This document shows positions 1 through 12,476 of a stretch of DNA of 64,000 nucleotides, piece by piece. The stretch is from Xylogone sp. PMI_703 (taxonomy: Eukaryota; Ascomycota; Leotiomycetes). Location: positions 310,001 to 374,000 of the forward strand of contig JAJTUQ010000010.1 in assembly GCA_021399445.1 (NCBI GenBank), read 5' to 3'. The translations under genes were made by a program, and so were the position numbers. Position 1 is the stretch's first letter; each line of letters starts with the position of its first letter. The notes under the pieces are model-generated. The model ran no database searches and was not told where the DNA came from. It saw only the letters and a list, made by a program, of their open reading frames with translations.

Positions 1-947
1 CAGGGCTAGGACAGGTATCCTAATAGTAATCATCCTTGCTTATGACAGGCAACAGTTCCGGCTACAAATGGCAGTTCATAACTGGCAGGTACCCGGTCCC
101 AATGCTGGAGGCCTGGTTAAGAATAGAACAGGCTGTGTGTTGGTGACAAGATTCATAGAGAGTAGCAAAAAGTTTTCAGCCTATCCCTCCCTCATGGGAG
201 TTCCATGACTGATCCTATTCTATGTTAATCTGGAGAATATATATCATTCAATTGGCTTTCGTGCCACATGTCGCAAGGGACCGTCCGCAAACTTCTTCGC
301 CCTGATTACAGAAGAGAATACCAACATACGGTAACCCGGTGACTATGTCCAGGCCCCTGGCTTGACACTATTGAGAGGCGCATTCAAGATGTGGCACGGG
401 TCGGGTTTGGGTTGGCACACCTAAACACGGCAAACGTTACACTTCGCGCCGAGAATTTCCAATCTCGAATCCGCCTTCACAGTTGATTCCACAGAATTAC
501 GAGGCTATCGCAACACTTGCTAGAAATTGGAACTATTAGAGTTTTATTGTTCTAACATCTTACAAAGCAGCCCAGCTGCTCTGATATCTATGTATGGAGC
601 CTAACCAATTAACATAAATGGACCTAATATGGAGTCTAGCACTTGGACTGCTTATTACTCACCACTGATTCGCTTAATGGTACAGTACATTCTAGGCTTT
701 CGTTCAACTCGTACAGTTAGCTTTATTAGCAATACATTGAAAATACTGCCAGTGAGTTGGAGACTTTATGCCTGGAGCTATGCGCTTCTTTATGTGTAAG
801 TGCGCTAGATAACAATGTATAGTCTCCATCAACCAGTTATGTATTAAATACCCCTGGCTTCACTTTTACCAAACCTTCCAACTACAGAAATATCTATGTC
901 TAAGATATTATCTATTCTCAATAGCCGGTGACGAAAACTCCGTCTCT
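1..947. other. intergenic, no gene seen
   Basis: I see no coding exon with splice signals, no tRNA and no clear repeat here. The stretch carries many stops in all frames and looks like ordinary AT-leaning intergenic DNA. Confidence 0.5.
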
Positions 948-2168
948 CTAGTCGATCGACTGATAAACCGAATCCAAGCTGAAGTCGTGTGGTGCATCCT
1001 TCATACCAGCAAGAAGCCACGAGCGATTAGCCATCCAAATGTGTACGCCTTTGCTAGTAACGGATTCAAATAAAAGTCGTCGCCAGTCGAGATAATGGTC
1101 GGACCAAACAGAAAGGATATAATTGCTAAGGGATCCTGAGCTGGAATGCAGGCGATGATTTTCTGAAATAATGCACGATAGGCAGCTTATTAGAGACTGT
1201 CTATCTGCTTCAAGGACTGGAGATGGTCGGAGAAAATCAAGTGAGCATTCAGCCAGGCTAGATGGTGTGAGCTGATCAAGATTGGTTGGCTCAACTGCTA
1301 GGAAACGCGGGATGCTAACGGCAAGGCGAGCTGGAAGGAAACGAGCAAACCCCCAATCAATGATACTAGTAATAGTTGGAATCAGCACTGAAATCTCATA
1401 CCAGCAATACTCAGAATATATACCCAGCAATATTCCAATCGTCATCGACCATAATGTTAGATGGGTCGAGATCTTCATGAGAGACTAAGAAGTGCTTTCT
1501 CTCTTCATTCAATGGAAAGGCTTGGCATATTAACTTGCGTTGAACGAGACAACTCTCAGTAGTTATCCCTGGGAGTTCACCCTTCGAAACACGAGTAAGT
1601 TTACGATCAACAATGTCCATCAAGTAGGCCGCAGCTTCAGTACACATGTCTGCGCCAGCATTAGCAATGTGACAGAGCTCGAAATGGCCCGATCAATACT
1701 ACCTTTCCGTTGAGAACACTCAGCCAACTCAAGCATTATCCGAGCGATTTGTCGTAAAATCTTATCCCGAATCGCTCGCTGAGAGGGAAAAGCGTCCGTC
1801 CATTGTAGTGAATTTCCGGGTATCCAGGTCAAGATGATATAAGGGAACGCAATGGGATTCTCGAAGTTTGGACTGTAAGCAACAAGCCTTGGCATCCAAG
1901 CATATTGACCTTGTTCGAGGTGTCGTATTATTGAAGCCTCATGCTCTATGAAGGCAGATATGACGTCCGCATGCAAGTGACTCGAGTGTACCGGTATCCG
2001 GACCGCCCATTTAGTGCCATCAGGAAAGGAGACGGCATACACCGAGCATTGTTTACCGGAGAGTGGCTTGATGTCAGTGTTCAGATCAAAAGAAGCTGAA
2101 AGTCCGTCTGGATGGAGGTTATTGACAATGCTAAGGACATTGTGCGCAGTGATAGCATCTCGTGACAT
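948..2168 (-). CDS. APH/choline-kinase-like phosphotransferase, 369 aa
   Basis: Three exons: 2168-1703, 1649-1424 and 1365-948. The introns are 53 nt (ends GCGCAG, branch GCTAAT) and 58 nt (GTATAT to ACTAG). The spliced frame gives 369 aa. The catalytic loop HEDLDPSNIMVDDDW holds the aspartate and asparagine expected of the aminoglycoside phosphotransferase (PF01636) kinase fold. It is followed across the second intron by a DFG-equivalent I-I-D-W. The N-lobe shows a VYAVSF strand and a W-A-V-R-I-P lysine-strand equivalent in which arginine replaces lysine. Such proteins are common in filamentous fungi, usually with unknown small-molecule or protein substrates, so true antibiotic resistance is not implied. 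ATG is chosen because no in-frame coding similarity extends upstream. Family is confident; substrate is unknown. Confidence 0.85.
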
Positions 2169-2740
2169 ACGGAGGATGAGTGGTAACTTCGTACAAGCTA
2201 AATATGATGATAGAATGTTTTAGTGAGTTAAGATGGAGTATGATAAATTATTATTATTTGGACTAGTCTACGGCTTTTCAGCTTCAAAAGAGATTTTCTA
2301 CAGAGTCATTGAAAGAAATGGCTGACCAACAATGATTGATGGACGCTCAGCTTAGATACCCCAGGTGATTGCCTCTTAGTAGGATGACCGATGCTACAAT
2401 CAACCACCAAATATTATTGATTGGACAAACAGTATATTCAACAGTTCATTGTTTGTTTGGCTGTTTTATTCCCACCAAGTTATATAATTATCTAACTTGC
2501 TTCAACTGGAGCAAAATGGGAGGTCATTACTAGTGTTCTCAAGCCCCGCCCCCATGGGGCTTGGTTTCACATAGAGGGCTTTGTGCCTGTAAGCCGACAG
2601 GCGGCCTGTACGATGCAACCAAGTGCTTTGGCACAAATGCTCGATCTCGCTTAATTCTATGCTTGTTGAACTCATTTAAAGCAGCACTCTAATTATTTTA
2701 GCGAGGCAAAAATACAGTAAATATTGAAAAAGGAAAAAAG
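2169..2740. other. intergenic, no gene seen
   Basis: AT-rich with no supported exon. A purine-rich A/G tract near the right edge leads into the poly-A run that serves as T-run terminator for the minus-strand tRNA unit. Confidence 0.5.
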
Positions 2741-2749
2741 AAAAAAAAA
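2741..2749 (-). terminator. T9 run, candidate Pol III terminator
   Basis: Nine A on the + strand give T9 on the tRNA strand. It is the first run of four or more T downstream of tRNA-Asp, about 64 nt beyond its 3' end. RNA polymerase III normally stops at the first such run, so the primary transcript should include the intervening stem-loop. Confidence 0.5.
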
Positions 2750-2752
2750 CAA

Positions 2753-2802
2753 CTCTTGAGGTGATCTGAATATTCCAATATTCAGGGTCGTGAACTCAAG
2801 AG
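2753..2802 (-). repeat. nested inverted repeat in the tRNA-Asp 3' trailer
   Basis: Outer arms CTCTTGAG (2753-2760) and CTCAAGAG (2795-2802) are perfect reverse complements. Inside them, CTGAATATT and AATATTCAG (2766-2785) form a perfect 9-bp stem on a 2-nt loop. The whole lies between the tRNA 3' end and the T9 run, so it would be a structured trailer or an independent small RNA. It may also be an accidental palindrome. Confidence 0.5.
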
Positions 2803-2812
2803 AGGGAATATC

Positions 2813-2894
2813 CTCTCTGACGGGGAGTCGAACCCCGATCTCCCGCGCTTTGTCAGTTGACAAGCGGAAATCATGACCGTTAGACCATCAAAGA
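2813..2894 (-). tRNA. tRNA-Asp (anticodon GTC) with a 10-nt intron
   Basis: On the minus strand the 7-bp acceptor stem TCTTTGA pairs with TCAGAGA (one G.U pair). Box A reads TGGTCTAACGG and box B GGTTCGACTCC, and the T arm is a perfect 5-bp stem. The anticodon stem is TCCGC/GCGGG. Counting from the 5' end, GTC falls exactly at positions 34-36 (2861-2859). A 10-nt intron (2857-2848) follows position 37. Its GACAA pairs with the TTGTC containing the anticodon, the classic anticodon-intron pairing of nuclear pre-tRNAs. Discriminator G. Confidence 0.92.
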
Positions 2895-3334
2895 CTGAAC
2901 TTGTGTTCTCAGTTATGGAGATATGCTTATCCCCATATATATAGTTTAACTTCCTTTAGTTATCGTTAATAAATCTCGCACAAATTACAAACATACCTTT
3001 CGTAAAGTGTATATAATCTGTGTTGTGAATTTTTGTGGTAGTATGTTATGTGACGATACACCACATGGAGAGAAAAGGCGCATTCTTGCACGTGTAGATT
3101 TGCTGCAGTTGATGATAATTACTCCTGCGCGCGACTTGTACCTTCCCGTCCCGTCTGTAGAACACGTAATGGTAGTGCTTTGCCGCGTACATCGGTGCCT
3201 CAGTCATCCACGTATTGTTGCTTCCGGGACGTCTTGGCACGTCTAGCCCATCCCCCTTTAAAATTGACTGGGTACCACCATCCTTACCACCTTGACGAAC
3301 TGCTGGAATTCCATCCTCGATCCATTCACGCACC

Positions 3335-4322
3335 ATGGAGTTCGTCCTGTCGCGGCGATTCGTGATCATCGCCACGGCCATATGGGCGTTAGTTGTCATA
3401 TTCAGATTAATGTCCACCGAATCCCTTCAAACCGTAAGCATGATGTCCCAGCTCGCTCTTATCTGTTCCAAGTTTATCTCGACTAACGAATGCATTGCGT
3501 GTCCAACAGAGAACCAAATGCCTCCTCAATGGTTCGCCATCCAACATTGGTGATGGTACCGGTAATACATACGGTCTGATCAAGGACAAGGTTGCGGTCA
3601 TTACAGACACCCAGTATACTCCACGTCTCATCCCCCTCATCCTCCACTACCACGCCGTTCTGGGTCCAGATTGGCCTATTATTTTCTACACAGCCGAACA
3701 GACGATCAAGGAGCACTTCCAACCAGACTCCAAGAACAAGTCTGCGATTTGGCAGCGCGCCGTGGACGATGGCCGCATCCAGCTGCGAGTCGTTCCGTCG
3801 GAATTTAACCTGACAGACCGCAACGGCGTCAACATCCATCTATCCCGTCCATGGCTCTGGGAGGACCTAGCGCCTGCCAAGCACGTCCTGATCTTCCAGA
3901 CCGATGCGATCTTATGTGCCAATTCACACCACACCATGGACGAGTTCCTCGAGTGGGACTTCATCGGCGCACCCGTGCACGATGTCGAAAAGCTATACAA
4001 TGGGGGATTGTCTTTACGCAATCGCGAATTGATACTGCAGATTCTCAATGAAGGAGAGAACTGGGAAGAACAGGTCCGGACGGGCAAGTGGAACTTGGGA
4101 GGCGAGGATATCTGGTTCTCGAAGAGGATGGACCAGCGCAAGGCACATCTGCCGGGTCTCGACGTGTCGCTGACATTTGCCGGGGAGTTTGACTGGAATT
4201 ACAATCGGCAGAAGGAACCATTGGGCTTTCACAAGGTGCATAAGAACGCTGCTAGCAAGGTGGAGGAAATCGCGAAGTGGTGCCCGGAGATCGCGCTGGC
4301 CGCACCCGGCAACCTGAAATAA
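3335..4322 (+). CDS. DUF5672 family type II membrane protein, 303 aa
   Basis: Exons are 3335-3433 and 3510-4322. The 76-nt intron runs GTAAGC to CAACAG with a CTAACG branch. Residues 9-24 form one hydrophobic segment (VIIATAIWALVVIFRL), so the protein probably has a short cytosolic tail and a lumenal domain. The body matches the DUF5672 pattern (PF18922) as I recall it. It starts with a K-V-A-V-I-T-D-T strand, has H-V-L-I-F-Q-T-D (a DxD-like glycosyltransferase feature), D-F-I-G-A-P, N-G-G-L-S-L-R-N and G-G-E-D-I-W-F, and ends with a G-F-H-K-V-H motif. These features resemble a Golgi-type glycosyltransferase fold, which is inference. No close neighbour suggests an operon-like link. Confidence 0.85.
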
Positions 4323-6184
4323 ACGACGGAGCAGCGCTGTGTAGTAATTCATGTTTTGATATAGACTTTCATGTTATTGGATACCGGGGTGTTCAGAGTA
4401 TATAGCGGGGAAATGTACTTACTTTAGGGTAATGAGATAAATACAAGCATTACATTGATATGGCGGATGGGGACACAGAAGCCAGAATATCTGATAGTCC
4501 AGTTAACATCATCCCAAAATATTCCTCTCTACCCCAGCACTCGGCCAATGTGATGTCACAGTGCGTGGGTCAAGCAGGGGAGAACGGGTAGCACTGTTGT
4601 GATACCAACAGATAAGGCATGGCAAGCATGCGAAACCGCATCCTCGTCCGGCGTCAAGGAAGAGGAGACAATCGGGTTTTTGGACCATGTATTCATAACA
4701 AGATGATAGTCTAGTTATATGCATTCGCGTCCATCCTTCTTAAAACAAATTAACGCTGCTGCATCCAATACAAACCACGAAGTGCAAAAAATATGATTAC
4801 AGCAGCGGTGCGCGAGGTGTCCATGCCAACATTGTGCTCCAGTGCCAATTGGCTATGGTTGCTCTATCTGACTATTGAGAAATACTAGGAGAGCCATAAT
4901 TTCTAGATTAAAGATTTATAGAGCATCTGTAGCAGCAAGGCAGTATTGCATTGCTCAATTCTCTCCGTGCTCTCAGCAAAACATTTCGCGCAGGTAGAGG
5001 TAGCTGATTGAAGGTCACGCGCCTACAGAGAAGCTCATATTTACTCTTGAGCTTGACTATTCACTATTTCCTATTTTGAACAATGCATATTTAAGTATGT
5101 AAATGCGGAATGTTGCTCATGTTCAGCGCTTGAAATGCGTTGTGAATAATTGTGTGGAAGGAAATGGGTATTTTTGCATTAAAGAATAAAAAATAAAAAA
5201 TTATGGCCTTTTTAATACATTGGCTTCAACTGCCTGAAAATGGCATTGGTTATTCAATGGAGAGACATAGCCTATAAAGACGCGCTTAGTTCATAGTTAT
5301 CACTTAAATTGCTCCATTTGATATTGTTTAACAGCGCTTTCTTCATCAATTATTCACCTATAGAATCTGTACAGTACTGCGATACAAATTTTAACTCAAA
5401 CCAAGAAGGTGTGACGCCTGTGGCTGGAACGCCGACCGCCGGGTGGTCAGCGCTACGTGAAGGGGCTTGGGCGGACCACAGTGTGGCGTAATAGTGGCTT
5501 ATCTGAGTTACGTATCCCATAATCTTGTGGAAGTGCAAATTCATAGATAACATTATATATGAAAAATATGGATTGGGCACTGCTCTGGCCAAGCATTGAA
5601 CACTACAGTAATATCGTAACTATCATATACCCCTACCACAGTACGATAGTCATCTTATCTGCACAGACTGGCCAGGCTGGTACCGGGACATCCGTAGAAC
5701 TATCGGTACAATGCTTGATCCGAACTCCTGTTGTGAGGCGGAATTGGAGCTGTGCTGTACAGCTTACTACGATATTGTACAGTATTAATCTCATTACTAT
5801 GATATTCCGTGTCCTATGGTGGAGTCGCAGCCGTCTGTGTCAATGGGACTTCAGGCCATTATTGGCTTCTTCATAGGTAAGACCACATCAGCTCGCGTTC
5901 ACTACCGCAAGCGGATAGGCTGGCTGATAGCCGATTGCGAGGATGATATGCAGAGCTCAGGAGTCGGAGCAATCGGATATCCGAGGGATTACTCGTACTC
6001 GTACAGCACCTATGCGTTTTTATCCTGAGCTGTAAAAACGGTCGTGGAAATTTCTTTGATTTTGATTAGAAATTAATCATGACGCTCTCGGCGTCCCCAA
6101 TCCATTGGGTTTTTGGTAAGCCAGGTGCTTCCCGCTCATTAATCTAGAACAAGCCCTGTTTCAAAAATATATCGTTGTAATCAT
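4323..6184. other. intergenic, no gene seen
   Basis: About 1.9 kb with only short scattered open frames and no convincing splice structure. A patch at about 5400-5490 is more GC-rich than its flanks and could be an old element fragment, but no terminal repeats were found. Confidence 0.45.
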
Positions 6185-7540
6185 TTAGACGCTCATGACT
6201 CTGCTGTACCCGTCTTCGCCAAACTCCATAACTGCCTCGTACGCGGTCTCCGGCTTCCGGTCGAAGAAGTACTGGAGACTTGTGCCTTCCCAGAGTCTCT
6301 GCCACCCGTTTCCGCCACTAACTCCAAGCGCATACGCCTTGTCGGCCCGCTGTAAGCTTTTGTGAAACAACAAAAATGCAAATGTCGAATAGATGAGACC
6401 ACCCAGAAGATCAATACGCCAATGATGCCGCAAGTACATCGTCGAAAACCATTGCCACAAAACGTAAAATCCAAGTATGTAAAAGCCCTTCCGGGAGTAC
6501 CGCGAAATGAAGAAGAAACAGCAGCACGAGAAGGCGCCGTGCAGCGAGGGAAACGCCCCAAATACCAGCGGCGAGGCCTTGAAGGCGTTCTGGTAGATGT
6601 GCGTTCCCAGCACCTTATCCACGCGCACAAGGCCAGCTGCAGAGCCTGGCATGCTGTAATTCCCAGCTGGGAGAGGGTATCCGTACTGGTCGCCGTACCA
6701 CGGGGCCGCAGTCGGGAAGGAGAGATGGGTCATGATTCCAAGACAGTTTTGAATCCCAAATGCCCAGGCGAATATCGAGACGATTCCAGGTGGGGCGAAG
6801 AGCCAGAGCCAGAACGCGGCGAGGAAGGGAGAAATGAAGTGGATGACCCCGTAAGAGAGCCATGTCTGCTTGATGTATCAGTAACCCAGTGAAGTCCCCA
6901 AGCTAGAGAGCGTGTTTCTTACGAAGACATCGAGCGGTGCGCAGAGGTAGTGAGTGCCCGCGTAGAGTATATTCAGCGCGAAGGGAGGCAAGGCTGCGAG
7001 GATCGAGAGCTTTGGCTTCCTGGTGACCACATACATGCACGAGTATCCCGCTATCGCAAAGAGGGATTGCAAGAAGAGACCGAGAAAAGTAATGTCAAAC
7101 AAACGATGGTCTGCTTCCTCAAGATAATTCACATCGATTTCGGGTCGGATGGAGGGGTCTATTCGGTAGGCTAGGGAGGAGGAAAAATGGAGTCAACCAC
7201 AATTGTTTCTTCGGAAACGGGAGAGAGGTTGTTACGGAGCACTGAACGAACCATTCTTGAAGGTTGTAATCCATATAAGAATAAAGACTAGATTAACGAG
7301 AATGTGCCTGAGAAGTCCAAAGAAGGAATGTCTGCAAGTCAGGTGGTTAGCATTCTGGAGGCACAATTCCCAGCGGCGTCCCTCCCAGAGGAAGATGGTG
7401 TCGCGCGACCACGCCAAGAGGCTTCATGGTTGAGAGAGAGAACTTGCGTACTTGTTCAGTAAAGTCCTATAGACATGGAGAACGAGGCGTCCGACTGGAT
7501 TGGCAGGCCTATAATGTTTTTCGAGGGACATCACCGACAT
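6185..7540 (-). CDS. AUR1-like inositol phosphorylceramide synthase / PAP2 membrane protein, 365 aa
   Basis: Four exons: 7540-7452, 7331-7252, 7170-6923 and 6865-6185. Introns are 120, 81 and 57 nt, and the lengths sum to 366 codons. The reconstructed protein is strongly hydrophobic. Landmarks shared with yeast Aur1 include a W-L-S-Y-G-V-I-H-F segment, a GLVRVDKVLG segment, the PAP2 motif FGAFPSLHGAFS, and STMYLRHHWRID with the catalytic His and Asp. Aur1 moves phosphoinositol from phosphatidylinositol to ceramide in the Golgi. This copy is shorter and more diverged than the essential housekeeping Aur1, so it may be a paralogue with another lipid substrate. Intron 2 uses GTTCGT as donor, which is weak. 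The start is the first of two in-frame ATGs. Confidence 0.85.
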
Positions 7541-10434
7541 CACGAAGGAGAGGACGCCCTTCTGGTAGCACCATTTACAACTCTCGAACGAAGGGGGGTT
7601 GGGGAATAATCAAACAGCACGCTGCGTCAAAACAGAGAAAATCGAAATCGAAATTCGAAAAATGAGCGACGAAAGAGAACACAACCCGCTTAGTTACTCT
7701 CCTAGGCAAGAAGTCCAGTGACCTTTTATTTAAACCAGGCTGAAGGGGAGCGCGCTAGAGCAAGGAACCAATGGCTACGGGCCTTGCACCAGATTTATTA
7801 CAGTATTATGCGCTTCCTTCCCTAAAATTCTCTTGTCTTACCGCTTCCGTGACAATTTCCGGGTCTTCCGGTGGTTCGTGAAAGAGCCACAGAAAAGCAA
7901 AAGCCCAGGTTTCAACCAGGTCAAACCAGGGAGCCTAGAAAGAAAGCCACCATCTGCGGCGCCGACCAAGCCCCGGGCGCTGATTTTGAGAGTCCGGACA
8001 CCGCCTGAGCCGTCGACCATGCCTTTTAGCTTTTAGTATTTTAGTACGGGCAGTAGTACAGTACAGTACGGCCGTATTTCGTATAACAAGTCTCAGCATC
8101 TTCCTGCTCAGTCTGTCCTGAGCGTTGGCACTTGGCAGTTAATGGAATGTGTTCCTACCCGAAAGCCAGCATCCGCGAGGCGTGTGGGATGATGGCACTT
8201 GATGGCTCGAATGGGACCGGGCTTTCGCTGGGCTGAGAAACGAGGCCCAAAAAGATTAGCAACGAAACACGCCCAAGTGGTTGGCTTATTTTATCGTCCG
8301 ATGCGACAGTAGAAGCCTGGGCTTTGTCTTTTAGTGGGAAGCGGAGAGAGAGCACCGTGAGCAACCCCAATGGAGAAGCACCCGTTGGGCGCTGTACGTG
8401 CTTTGTTGATCTTGCCCTCTTAAATAAGCAGTTTCAGGGTCGAGTAAGGCGGTTGCCTGCACAACTCCCTGATTTATGCCTGTCGCGTGTCCCAGAATAG
8501 GCATGCGGTGAATTGCCGTACTAGTATTAGTTTGTAAAAACGCCTGGGTATTATCCTCCGGCGGATAGATTGTTGTATCGGTGATAAATAATAATCACAA
8601 ACTCAATTGTCTTGGTACTGTACCTCTGTAGTAATCATGATAGTGCGATAACTATCATTCGATCCAGTCTCATCTTTGTCATCTTTATTCGAGCTCTCCC
8701 TAGAACATCATTGCGTCCCGACAGTTGCCTCTCTTACTGTACCACGCCTCGGATGTCCAACACAGCGTGATCAGCATGGTGGGATGTCCAGTTCTAATCT
8801 CCAGGGTTCGAGCCTAAGCCAAAGCTTAATCACGTCGGTAAAACTCTCGTAGATCGACCAACGGTCTGCTTTGTGGATATTATTGGGTTTACTCCGTAAG
8901 CTAAATCCACGTACAATCTTCTCACTTATTTGGGTCCTGAGGTACAAACTGTACAAAGTGATCTAGTGTAGAATGTTCCTCCAAGTACTTTCAAGTCTTA
9001 TTATGCATTATCAGATCAATTTTAATAGAATAAAAACCAGTATATATGATAAATTAATTGGTGGTTTATAAAAATAATTAACTTTACACCGACTCGCTGT
9101 AGGATGATACATAGAATGTGTGGCTTTTGCGAGGCGTTGACTTGAGTTGACATTATTGAGTGGATTTGACTCAAACCTATTATTTTTCGTATCTTCTCCT
9201 TCAGCTATTTCGTCTTGTATACGCTCACCCACATGGCACCTATAGTTTTGAAATTATTGTTCCAAGACCCGCGAGATTAATTGGCATAGTGAAGGATGCG
9301 GATTGCGCTGCGCCATGCTCTCTCGTGGCACGGCAGTCATCACAGCCCACTTGCCCCGCGGTGACATTCTCATGTAACCTGCCCCTCATTGCGCTCGCTC
9401 TTCGGTATGGTATCATGGCTCAGGGAGAGATGAAAAAGTCGATGAAAATGGCACTGAAGTTCAAAATATAAGTATCAGCGAGTTTCTGAATACTTCTGTG
9501 TCTCCATTGCCGGCAAAATGATGAGCGCTTGAACGCCAGGAAGTATATTTGCCACGTATTATCTTGAGATAACGAAGGTGGGTGTAAGCCGACCAGCACG
9601 ATTCAATCTTGACAACGCTTCGAAGCACAAGCATGAATAATTAATGAGCGTGAGCACTGCAGCCAATTTCGAATAATCGGGCGTGATGACGGCATTTATT
9701 ATTGTTCAATTATTCAATATGAGACCAACTGGCTTTACTCTTGGAGCAACCAAGAGCTGCGGCTGAACCTTTTAAACTCATGTCGCCCTTGGCTGTAGAT
9801 TTTCCCGGTGATAGGTCTCGAGAATAGCATGTGTGTTCTCGGATCAATCCGATTATCCCAGCTCTGTCATCAATTTGAAGCACCAAAGAGGAATGTCCCA
9901 TCATGATAGCGTTGCTCTTTTGGCCTGGTGCCCTAGTAGTTATATATATTTGGGGTCTTCTATGATAGGTAGCCATCTGCATTCTACCTATCGCATTGTG
10001 TACTCGATGAGATCGCCATATAGAGACGTTACCACAACTCGTTCGCAGATAGTTTCCTATTTATGTCGATATCTACATACTCTTGATGGTAGAATAGAAC
10101 TAATATTGCCGTCTTGAGATAACGAGGCAATGAGTGAGGCCAGTTAGGGGGAGAATAGCGCATTCAAAATTTGAAAATTACTCCCGATAGTAGACAGATG
10201 AGTAAGCCCTGCAAAATAAAAATTCAATAGAAAACGCCATGCGAATCTTATATCAGTAATAAATTTCGTGCATCGTCAATGCAGATGTCAGCTCTTGGTG
10301 AGGCTGACCAGCCTTGCCGTAGATTGTGCTTAGTAAGCGCCAAGCCATATTTATATGAAGTTGCTTCCTTTCCCCTTCTTCGGACTACTGACGACAAAGG
10401 AATGATTATCATTCCATGATCTAGATGCACTAAC
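7541..10434. other. long gene-poor interval
   Basis: Roughly 2.9 kb without a supportable gene. Open frames here (for example 7833-8036, 9160-9471 and 9833-10117) are short, start at non-ATG codons or lack splice context, and resemble no family. A 14-nt word TCTTGAGATAACGA occurs at about 9561 and 10114 in the same orientation. Its meaning is unclear. Confidence 0.4.
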
Positions 10435-12175
10435 ATGACTGCGGCGAACAATGCAGAACCAGAGAGCAGCAGCATTCTGAGATGCGAATTATGTTACAAA
10501 CCTTATGATCGACGTATGTCTGTTCCTCATGAAGTGTCCTTCGTGGCTAACCGCCTGCCTAAGGTGATCTGCTTACGCGCCATCGCAGGCGCTGTCAGGG
10601 CCCGAGGAGGTTTGCAAACCGGCGCAAAGCGTGTAATACGTGTGTATTAGCAAAGGTAAAGTGCTGCTATACACAACCGTCCTGCTCTCGTTGTGCCCGG
10701 CGCGGAATAGCATGCGTTTATGCCACTTCCGGAGCAATCACAATTCGGGATCGATCCGAACGGTTAAACGAGGAAGAGACATCCCAGCCAACCAACCCAC
10801 CTTCCTCTAGCCAGAATGTGAATATGTCAATCACGACAGAGACCTACGATATGGACCTTCTCACTTGGGACTCTTCTGCATCCCCTCTTAGAGGCTTTGA
10901 GGTGAGCCTGGCGAATCTGCCAAATCCTCCGATAGGACTTTCAAGTCACGTGGCTGCTCATCCAAACATTGCTCAATCAAACCTGAATTTTACACCTTCT
11001 ACCCAATCGCTCAGCGAAGATGTCTTGCGTCGTGATGTAGATCTCAGCCCTTTCCCCATGCCCTGGGCTGTTCCACCCATTGTCTCGGATACGCCTCCAG
11101 CAAGTGAGGCAGAAAGTTCTCAGTCATCATGGAACTCCAACGATTGCCTCCGGATACTTATGGAGTATCCTTCGATCTTGATGAAGGATGAGTTTTTATC
11201 CCCGTTCCTACATCATACTTTCTATACAAGCGAAGTCCCTGATATCACGCTCAACCCACTGACCTCCATGGCAATCTGTTGCGGTGGTGGTTTGCGCCAT
11301 TCGGAAAGTCCGAGATTTTTCAGAAAAGCCATGGATACGGAGCGGAAAAGGCTGATAGGGGCCTTTGTGAGTCTGATAAATACCTGTTCTTGCCGTAGAT
11401 CAATTGCTGACTTCCACAACAGCCGTCTTATGAATACCTGGAGCAGTGGGACGCGTTGCATGCCATGTTGATATATGAAGATCTCGAGCTAAGAGACATC
11501 GTCCGTGATGAGCTGAAAAAATGGAAACTGAATCCACATGTCCAAGGCCTTCGCTCTCCTTTCCTCTTGAAGGTATGATCCTTGATTTCCTTTGTTCCTA
11601 GTGTTAATCCTGGTCCCCTTTTGCCCGGGAGTAGTAGATTAATTTCCACATAGATGATACAGTACTACTCTCGAGGGTATCCGGAGCTTCAGAATCCTGA
11701 TATCAACATTTTCTCTTGTCCGAACTCGGTCCTAAATTCTCCCGCCACATCTGCTTGGTCCAGGTGGTGCAAAACGGAGACCGCACGGAGAATGATCTTT
11801 CTAGCAAACATGATTAACTTTTACAGCAACCGCAATTTCAGCGAAGGAAAACAATCATCGTATTATGAACCGCTCAATGATGAACTAATTCTCAACATGC
11901 CGTTGCCATGTAGCCAAGATGCATGGTTGGCACGCAATGAGAAAGATTGGAAATCTGCAATAGAAAATTCCTCGCCACAACTAGCACTCAATCCGTTTTC
12001 TCCCCTCGGTAGTCCTGAAAGCGATATATTCTCTTCAAAAGCCTCCTTGAAGATAATGTTGACTAGGTTTAGTAAGGACTACATTCGAACTCAGTTGAGT
12101 AGGAATGTTGGATTTGGGAGTTCCGATAACCTGAGAAATCTCATTATTCTCTGCGCTACTGAACAATTTGCTTGA
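10435..12175 (+). CDS. dual C2H2-type + Zn2Cys6 transcription factor, 517 aa
   Basis: Four exons: 10435-10513, 10564-11366, 11423-11572 and 11654-12175. Introns are 50, 56 and 81 nt. The first uses GGCTAAC as branch and ends in AAG. Splicing it creates a zinc finger, C-E-L-C...H-R-R-R-C at residues 22-44, of C2HC form rather than strict C2H2. Right behind it comes a Zn2Cys6 cluster with spacing C-x2-C-x6-C-x6-C-x2-C-x6-C. The tandem C2H2-Zn2Cys6 arrangement is a known fungal regulator class. A Ser/Pro-rich linker follows, and the C-terminal half resembles the middle domain of fungal-specific factors. The gene converges on the P450 about 300 bp away, which makes it a candidate local regulator. 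Confidence 0.88.
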
Positions 12176-12476
12176 TTTGTATGGCTTGATAGTAAGGAAG
12201 ATTTACGGTGTAACGAACTCGGCAATACCCTATTTGTTTTGTTGACTTGTTTTCTTGGGAATTATATTCAGTTTTTATCTGATGGGATATTTAGAAAATG
12301 CTCTAGGCTAAGTTGAAAAAGGATTTAGCATGACTAAATCAAGGGCGCGTTAAATTTATATATTGCATACAGAGTATAGGATGGGTCAATATTACACGAA
12401 CGCAACTCGATCATGGTTGAATAGGACATGAAATTTCAACTGGATTCTGAACAATGACTTTTCCTTAAGGATCTCC

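Noticed and set aside
948..2168. Functional aminoglycoside resistance gene
   Set aside because: Fungal APH-fold proteins form a large family with other or unknown substrates. The fold is seen but the substrate is not.
7833..8036. Open frames on both strands as a small gene
   Set aside because: They overlap each other, have no family resemblance and no splice or promoter support.
8780..8830. Box-B-like GGTTCGAGCCT suggesting a second tRNA
   Set aside because: The flanking bases do not form a T-arm stem, and no box A or acceptor stem pairs with it.
9160..9471. 103-codon + strand frame with a hydrophobic start
   Set aside because: It is isolated in a gene-poor AT-rich region, has no conserved motif, and its composition is like random sequence.
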